Assembly: GCA_029782225.1 (NCBI GenBank)
Contig: JAKOVF010000189.1
Location: 1-64,000 of the forward strand
Source of the DNA: Chloroflexota bacterium
GTDB lineage: Bacteria > Chloroflexota > Anaerolineae > Anaerolineales > Villigracilaceae
DNA: 64,000 nt
Direction: 5' to 3'
The position numbers were made by a program, and so were the translations under genes. Under the pieces are notes generated by a model. The model ran no database searches and was not told the DNA's origin. It saw only the letters and a program-made list of their open reading frames with translations. Shown one piece after another: positions 59,399-64,000 of this stretch. Each line of letters opens with the position of its first letter. Within the stretch, counting starts at the first letter, position 1.

Positions 59399-61783
59399 CT
59401 AGGCTTTCTGTTTACTCGTTCTCTTCACACCTTTCACTTCCTCCGTCATCGATGGAGCGGGCGCCTTGGAGCGCATGACCGCCCATCCCAGGACGCCGAG
59501 CAGGAGCAATGCCACAATCCAGACGACCCATGCGGTCACGCCGCCAACGCCCGCGTATTGCACGACAATCGGTGCAATGATCACGGAGACCAGGTTCACG
59601 ACCTTGATCATCGGGTTGAGCGCAGGACCGGCCGTATCCTTGAATGGATCGCCAACCGTATCGCCAACTACACCAGCCTTGTGGCGCTCAGAGCCTTTAC
59701 CGGTGTTGTTTTTCGGATCCCTGGGCTCGTCCTCGATCAATTTCTTGGCGTTATCCCAGGCGCCGCCGGAGTTGTTGAGGAATACGGCCAGCAGTTGACC
59801 GGAAACGATGATGCCCGCCAGGAAACCACCAAGCGCCTCAACTTGCAGGGTCAAACCTACCACGATCGGTGTCACAATGCCGAGCAGTGCCAGCGAGACC
59901 AATTCCTTCTGCGCGGCAGTGGTCGAGATGCTGACGGCCTGCCGGTAATCCGGCTTGACCTTCCCCTCCAAGACACCAAGTTTAAACTGACGGCGGACTT
60001 CCATCACGATCAGGGAAGCTGCGCGGGCGACAGCCTGAATAGCGAAGGAGGAGAACAGCCACGGCAGAGCACCGCCGATCAACATACCGACAAAGACCTG
60101 GGGAATATCCACACGGATGCCAAGAGCGGAAATCAGGTTCTCAGGGGCAACCCCCATGCCGGTCTGTGCGCGGGAGACATCCACCAGGAACGACCCAAAC
60201 AGTGCCACCGCCGCAATTACTGCAGAACCAATCGCCACGCCTTTGGTAATGGCTTTGGTCGTGTTGCCAACTGCATCAAGGTCCGCCATGATCTGCTGGG
60301 CATCTTTGGTTGCCTTATCTGTTTTGCCGGACCAGGCCATCTCGCCGATGCCATTCGCATTGTCAGAAATAGGGCCGAAGGAGTCCATGGCGACGTTGTT
60401 GCCGGTGAGGGTCAACATACCGATACCAGTCATGGCCACACCATACAAGATAAAAGTGGCCTTTACTGCACCCTGTGCAGCCGGGATACTCCCAAAGATG
60501 AAGATGGATGCAACAATCGTTAGAGCGATCACGAGAACTGACCACACGGACGACTCAAAGCCAACAGATATACCATTAAGAATGAGTGTTGCGGGCCCGG
60601 TATCGGCCGCGCGTTTAATATCATTTACAGGTGTGGCATGCGTGCCCGTGAAATATTCGGTCAGGCGGTCAATCAAAATCGCAAGCAGAACGCCCACGCC
60701 GACAGCCATTGGCAGACGCCACCAGCCGCCCCACTGTGCCATCTCCGGAGACCTTAGATAGAAGAAGCCAGCGATGAAGAACAAAGCGGCAGAGATCGCG
60801 GCGGAGGAGAGGAAGCCACGGAAGATAGCCGCCATTGCATCGCCGCCTTTGCCTGGGCCGCCTCTCACAACATACGTTCCAATGATCGAAGACAACACGC
60901 CGATGCCACGTACCATGAGTGGGAAGATGATCCACTCAAGGCGTCCGGTAATATGCCAGAGAGCCAGACCAAGAATAAGTCCAGAAACGATCGTGACTTC
61001 ATAGGACTCGAAGATGTCCGCGGCCATGCCGGCGCAGTCACCGACGTTATCCCCGACGAGGTCCGCGACCACCGCGGGATTTCTCGGATCATCCTCAGGG
61101 ATGCCTGCTTCCACTTTACCAACCAGGTCAGCGCCGACGTCGGCTGCCTTCGTGAAAATGCCGCCCCCCACGCGCATGAACAGCGCCAGGAGTGTGCCGC
61201 CAAAACCGAATCCCAGCAGCGCATCCGGCGCCGCAATGCCGAGAATGATGAAAATGATCGTACCGCCAAGTAGACCGAGGCCATCGGTCAGCATGCCGGT
61301 GATGGTCCCAGCGCGGTAAGCAATGCGTAGCGCATCGCCAAAGGACCGCTTGGAGGCGGAGGCCACACGGACATTGCCCTCCACCGCCATACGCATGCCG
61401 ATCTGACCCACTGTCAATGAAAAGCCTGCGCCCATTACAAATGCGATGGCACGGGCGATGCCGATCCAAAGTCGAACCGTGTTTGGATCCACTCCCTTGA
61501 AACGCTCGAGCGCTTCAGGTGAGGGCGGCACAATGTAAACAGAAAAGAAAAGAGCTACGGTCAGAACACCGATCAATGGCAGAATTGAGCGGAATTGCTT
61601 TCGCAGATATGCATCCGCGCCATCTTTGATCGCGTTCCAGACCTCCTGCATTTTCTCAGTGCCCTTATCCTCACGCAGGATCTGGGAACGGAGGAAAATC
61701 GCATACAAAAGGCCGAGAATGGCAACGCCAAAAACGGCCCAGATTGCGACTTCCTCAAAGGGTTGAAGACCTATCGCATACAT
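59399..61783 (-). CDS. hppA: Membrane-bound proton-translocating pyrophosphatase
   Basis: HppA couples pyrophosphate hydrolysis to H+ pumping (or the reverse), which saves energy in anaerobes. The 794-residue product has about 16 membrane helices. Catalytic motifs are DVGADLVGKVEAGIPEDDPRNPA with VADLVGDNVGDCAGMAADIFE, the signature Mg-PPi site, and HKAGVVGDTVGDPFKDTAGPA near the end. In VGNTTKAITKG the Lys replaces the Ala of K+-dependent enzymes, which marks the K+-independent class; Na+ pumping is less likely. GGGAGGAG precedes the ATG. Confidence 0.95.
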   Translation of the reverse strand: MYAIGLQPFEEVAIWAVFGVAILGLLYAIFLRSQILREDKGTEKMQEVWNAIKDGADAYLRKQFRSILPLIGVLTVALFFSVYIVPPSPEALERFKGVDPNTVRLWIGIARAIAFVMGAGFSLTVGQIGMRMAVEGNVRVASASKRSFGDALRIAYRAGTITGMLTDGLGLLGGTIIFIILGIAAPDALLGFGFGGTLLALFMRVGGGIFTKAADVGADLVGKVEAGIPEDDPRNPAVVADLVGDNVGDCAGMAADIFESYEVTIVSGLILGLALWHITGRLEWIIFPLMVRGIGVLSSIIGTYVVRGGPGKGGDAMAAIFRGFLSSAAISAALFFIAGFFYLRSPEMAQWGGWWRLPMAVGVGVLLAILIDRLTEYFTGTHATPVNDIKRAADTGPATLILNGISVGFESSVWSVLVIALTIVASIFIFGSIPAAQGAVKATFILYGVAMTGIGMLTLTGNNVAMDSFGPISDNANGIGEMAWSGKTDKATKDAQQIMADLDAVGNTTKAITKGVAIGSAVIAAVALFGSFLVDVSRAQTGMGVAPENLISALGIRVDIPQVFVGMLIGGALPWLFSSFAIQAVARAASLIVMEVRRQFKLGVLEGKVKPDYRQAVSISTTAAQKELVSLALLGIVTPIVVGLTLQVEALGGFLAGIIVSGQLLAVFLNNSGGAWDNAKKLIEDEPRDPKNNTGKGSERHKAGVVGDTVGDPFKDTAGPALNPMIKVVNLVSVIIAPIVVQYAGVGGVTAWVVWIVALLLLGVLGWAVMRSKAPAPSMTEEVKGVKRTSKQKA

Positions 61784-61899
61784 ATTGGGGTAACTCCTCC
61801 CGAGAGTAGAAAAAAATATGGGCTTTTGCCCGATTGCAGAGGGATTTTACAGGCCGCTAGACTTTGTGTCAAGAAGAAACCACATGTGTCCCTTTAACG

Positions 61900-61928
61900 T
61901 TGACATCTTACCCTGAATTTGATAAGAT
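61900..61928 (+). promoter_or_regulatory. Sigma70-like promoter for the HesB gene
   Basis: TTGACA (61900-61905), a perfect -35, and TAAGAT (61923-61928) are 17 bases apart. Transcription would start near 61935. An imperfect palindrome GATAA-N3-TTATC (61921-61933, extending to TTTGATAA...TTATCGAAA) covers the -10 and the start, so it could be an operator. Confidence 0.65.
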
Positions 61929-61967
61929 TTATCGAAATTCATCCTGGAAGACTCTAAGGAGAAACGA

Positions 61968-62345
61968 ATGCTAGAAGAACTGGATATTCAAACTATTTCA
62001 CTTACTCCAGCCGCCTCACAGGCTGTTCAGAACATCCTAACTGAGCGTAAACTTGACGGTTACGCCCTTCGTGTTTATGTTGCCGGCGGTGGATGCTGCA
62101 GCGTAAATTTTGGTATGGCTTTGGATAATAACTTCCGCGATAACGATCAGACCTTTGAAGCCGGTGGGATCAAGCTGGTTGTGGATGATGTCTCAATTGA
62201 CTATCTGCGGGGTGCAACCATTGATTTTGTGAACGACCCCCAGCTTGGACAGGGCTTCGCAGTGAATAGCCCAAGCGCCAAGAGCCACAGTCATGGTGAA
62301 GAAGACGGCTGTGCCTGTGGTGGTTCCTGCTCCTGCAATAACTAA
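61968..62345 (+). CDS. HesB/IscA/ErpA-family iron-sulfur carrier protein with His/Cys-rich tail
   Basis: This 125-residue A-type carrier has the family start ISLTPAASQAVQNIL and the first cluster Cys in AGGGCCSVNFGMAL, with a doubled Cys. The usual CxC pair at the end is replaced by a longer tail: after GFAVNSPSAK the sequence reads SHSHGEEDGCACGGSCSCNN, with two His and four Cys. The tail may still provide the cluster ligands with extra metal affinity. It would donate [2Fe-2S] or [4Fe-4S] clusters to apoproteins, of which this organism has many (Acs, MetVF). AAGGAG precedes the ATG, and a strong terminator follows. Confidence 0.9.
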   Translation: MLEELDIQTISLTPAASQAVQNILTERKLDGYALRVYVAGGGCCSVNFGMALDNNFRDNDQTFEAGGIKLVVDDVSIDYLRGATIDFVNDPQLGQGFAVNSPSAKSHSHGEEDGCACGGSCSCNN

Positions 62346-62360
62346 GATAACGAATGATGA

Positions 62361-62390
62361 CAAAAACGACCGGTCTGCCGGTCGTTTTTG
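62361..62390. terminator. Bidirectional rho-independent terminator
   Basis: CAAAAACGACCGG-TCTG-CCGGTCGTTTTTG is a perfect 13-base-pair stem with a 4-base loop and T runs on both strands. It ends the HesB gene on the plus strand and the SH3-like gene on the minus strand. Confidence 0.92.
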
Positions 62391-62396
62391 TTTTCA

Positions 62397-63014
62397 CTAT
62401 CTGCCACGCAGGAAGGATATCAGCGTCCCTAATGCGCCGATAAAGCCAAAGCCCAGGATCAGGAGCCCGGTCGGGATGCGGTTGCCGGCAGCCGCGTTGT
62501 CATCAAATGTTGCAGCGGCGAGCGGCGCAGGCGCTGTGAAGGTTGGCAGGCGAGTAGGCGTCTCCGGGGGAATAAAAGCTGCAGCGAGCGTCGGGTTGAT
62601 CGTTGGCGTGGAAGCCGGGGTCGGTGTGGGAGGCGCGGGAAGGACCCGCAGGTTACCGATCTTCTTGAAGGTGACATACGGAGCGTACACCCAGGCTACT
62701 GAATCCGGCACCCCTGGATAATAGATCTCAATATACTGGCTGTCTTCTGAGATGCCGAGCGCAGGGGCCTCCTGCTCTGCCAGAAGCACACCAATGGCAG
62801 GATACTGATAAAGGCTGGGTCCCGAATATACTTTGACCTGATCCAGGTCAGAATAGACTTTTACGATGGGCCCCTGCGGCGTACCAGTAACTGTGGGTAC
62901 AGAACCAGTTGGCTGCTGCGCAAGCACAGACGTATAACTGGGTGCGTACAAGGCGAATGCAATGACCCCCACAATGAGGAGCACGACACAGCTAAAACGG
63001 AACAGGCGAAACAT
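62397..63014 (-). CDS. Membrane-anchored SH3-like protein, copy 1
   Basis: The 205-residue product has a signal/first helix (FSCVVLLIVGVIAFALYA), an SH3b-like domain (about residues 48-115: VKVYSDLDQVKVYSGPSLYQ, ending AWVYAPYVTF), a Pro/Thr-rich linker, and a C-terminal helix (LLILGFGFIGALGTLISFL) with basic end. It is probably held in the membrane with the SH3b domain outside, where it could bind wall glycans. Its neighbour on the right is a paralogue with the same layout. Confidence 0.83.
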   Translation of the reverse strand: MFRLFRFSCVVLLIVGVIAFALYAPSYTSVLAQQPTGSVPTVTGTPQGPIVKVYSDLDQVKVYSGPSLYQYPAIGVLLAEQEAPALGISEDSQYIEIYYPGVPDSVAWVYAPYVTFKKIGNLRVLPAPPTPTPASTPTINPTLAAAFIPPETPTRLPTFTAPAPLAAATFDDNAAAGNRIPTGLLILGFGFIGALGTLISFLRGR

Positions 63015-63041
63015 ATCTCTTCTGCCTACGCATTGTAAAAA

Positions 63042-63656
63042 TCAACGATTCGAAAAGAAAGAATAGATCATTCCCAACAGACCAATCACACCCAATGAAA
63101 GGATCACGCCGGCCAAAGGCAGCGGGGTATTCGTACCCGGGGCGGGCATATCCGTATAAACGGGAACGGTTAGCGGAGGCGCAGGCGTAAAAGTAGGCAG
63201 ACGCGTCAGCGTGGGAGCGACGTTGAATTGGGCCGCGAGGGTCGGGTCAATCGTGGACGTGGGAGGCGGCACGGGTGTTGGAGGAGGTTCCACAACCCGC
63301 AGGGTGCCCGGCGAGACCTGGACCAGCGGTGAGTACACCCACCCGGCGTTGTTGGGCGCCCCGGGAAATTCGACCTGGATCCAATCTCCTCCTGGCGATC
63401 TTCCAAGAGCAGGCGCCGTGGCGCCGCGCAATAAAACGCCAACAACGGGATAAATCGCAGAACCAGGTCCCATACGGACGTTGATCTGCGGTTCGTCTGT
63501 GATCACTGTGACGTACATCCCGGAATCACCGGGCGTGGGAGTCTCTGTCAGTTGTTGAGCCAGCACAACGGTCGAGTGCGACGCGCTGAACGCCCACCCG
63601 AGAGAAGCCGCGATGACGAATGTCAGAAGAGTGGGTTGAAACCAGGAACGCTGCAT
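63042..63656 (-). CDS. Membrane-anchored SH3-like protein, copy 2
   Basis: A paralogue of the preceding gene with signal peptide (from MQRSWFQPTLLTFVIAASLGWAF), SH3b-like domain (about residues 42-115: INVRMGPGSAIYPVVGVLL; DWIQVEFPGAPNNAGWVYSP), Pro/Thr linker and C-terminal helix. The start at 63656 (204 residues) fits the signal peptide. An ATG 23 codons upstream (63725) would add a non-signal-like extension running across a TATAAT and into the divergent gene, so it is disfavoured. Confidence 0.83.
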   Translation of the reverse strand: MQRSWFQPTLLTFVIAASLGWAFSASHSTVVLAQQLTETPTPGDSGMYVTVITDEPQINVRMGPGSAIYPVVGVLLRGATAPALGRSPGGDWIQVEFPGAPNNAGWVYSPLVQVSPGTLRVVEPPPTPVPPPTSTIDPTLAAQFNVAPTLTRLPTFTPAPPLTVPVYTDMPAPGTNTPLPLAGVILSLGVIGLLGMIYSFFSNR

Positions 63657-63691
63657 TTTCGTAGAACATTTAGGAGAATCGCAAAGGCGAT

Positions 63692-63697
63692 TATAAT
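63692..63697. promoter_or_regulatory. Shared TATAAT between divergent genes
   Basis: ATTATAAT is readable as a -10 on both strands. On the plus strand it lies 7 bases before the ATG at 63705, so a transcript would start at or next to the start codon (leaderless). No good -35 is seen on either strand. Confidence 0.4.
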
Positions 63698-63704
63698 CTA
63701 AAAC

Positions 63705-64000
63705 ATGGAGCGAAGAATTTTTCATGGTTCACTCAAGCCTGTCGATGTTGCGCAGGCTTTGCTGGCTGAATTCAACCGCGGAAACTTGCGCGCGCAGACC
63801 CTCGGTCAAACTGACAGGATGATCGTTCAGGTTGGCACGCCGCCCGGCGCTGCCTCCGGCGGGCAGACTGCGTTGACTGTTACGATTCAATCCGTTGAAG
63901 ACGGGATCATGGTGGAGCTTGGACAGCAGGCGTGGCTTGGAGTTGCCGCCAGTCTCGGGATGAGCGCTCTCTGGGCATTGCGAAATCCATTTAGCCTGCT
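63705..64000 (+). CDS. Unrecognised protein, 3' end outside window
   Basis: An open frame runs from the ATG at 63705 to the end of the window (98 codons) without a stop. It begins MERRIFHGSLKPVDVAQALLAEFNRGN, continues with a strand-rich part (DRMIVQVGTPPGAASGGQTALTV, IMVELGQQAWLGVAASLG) and approaches a hydrophobic segment at its right edge. I do not recognise the family. There is no Shine-Dalgarno because a TATAAT sits just upstream, so translation may be leaderless. It is divergent from the SH3-like gene. Confidence 0.7.
   Translation, partial: MERRIFHGSLKPVDVAQALLAEFNRGNLRAQTLGQTDRMIVQVGTPPGAASGGQTALTVTIQSVEDGIMVELGQQAWLGVAASLGMSALWALRNPFSL

Noticed and set aside
59321-60523. A 400-codon plus-strand frame
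   Set aside because: Antisense to hppA, His/Gln/Asp-rich composition without domains; typical shadow of a membrane protein gene.
1-64000. tRNA, rRNA, CRISPR arrays, prophage or integrase sites
   Set aside because: Spacers are short and none shows cloverleaf, direct-repeat array or att-like structure by eye.

Overview
The window looks like one contig of a strictly anaerobic bacterium that runs the Wood-Ljungdahl (reductive acetyl-CoA) pathway. The protein set most resembles Chloroflexota, class Anaerolineae: an acs cluster with a complete CO dehydrogenase, MetV-MetF fusions, a core-MetE methionine synthase, many CAP/LysM and SH3-like membrane-anchored surface proteins, and common palindromic intergenic repeats. 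The taxonomy is an inference from family content, not from a marker gene. No tRNA, rRNA or CRISPR array was seen. No stretch longer than 300 bases lacks a gene; the largest spacer is 14397-14613, upstream of the acs operon.

Layout. 1-680: edge of an IS1-family element. 726-4367: heterodimeric ABC exporter (minus). 4423-7834: panB, an unrecognised conserved-looking protein, and a core methionine synthase (plus). 7831-9330: membrane acyltransferase. 9413-13325: a minus-strand operon of formate/nitrite channel, stand-alone RAM domain, DUF3786-like protein, CooC-type ATPase, small Cys protein and a second CooC-type ATPase, with a sigma70-like promoter and a CRP-type palindrome at its start. 13398-14396: secreted CAP-LysM protein. 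14614-27852: the acs operon (HMA protein, acsA/cooS, acsB, CBS protein, acsD, acsC, acsV, acsE, metVF, GNAT, vestigial HdrC). 27914-29471: a second metVF with its own promoter-like sequence. 29451-40250: RluE, an unknown protein, a soluble-adenylyl-cyclase-like protein, a SpoU methyltransferase, an APC permease and a FAD/Fe-S dehydrogenase. 40343-45821: a minus-strand run of gpmA, sulfotransferase, two alkaline-phosphatase-superfamily proteins and two small membrane proteins. 45905-48448: mutS. 48562-59255: a surface-polysaccharide locus including a HisH/HisF/WbpG-type sugar amidotransferase set. 59399-64000: H+-pyrophosphatase, HesB/IscA protein, two SH3-like anchored proteins, and a truncated ORF at the right edge.

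How the genes fit together. AcsA reduces CO2 to CO. MetVF, with a degenerate HdrC nearby, reduces methylene-THF. AcsE moves the methyl group to the corrinoid protein AcsCD, which AcsV keeps active. AcsB joins methyl, CO and CoA. The two CooC-type ATPases would load nickel into AcsA/AcsB. The formate channel could supply or release the methyl-branch substrate. PanB draws on methylene-THF. The core methionine synthase probably takes its methyl group from a corrinoid rather than from folate. The cAMP-cyclase-like gene and the CRP-type palindrome in front of the channel/nickel operon suggest, but do not prove, a cAMP link to this metabolism.
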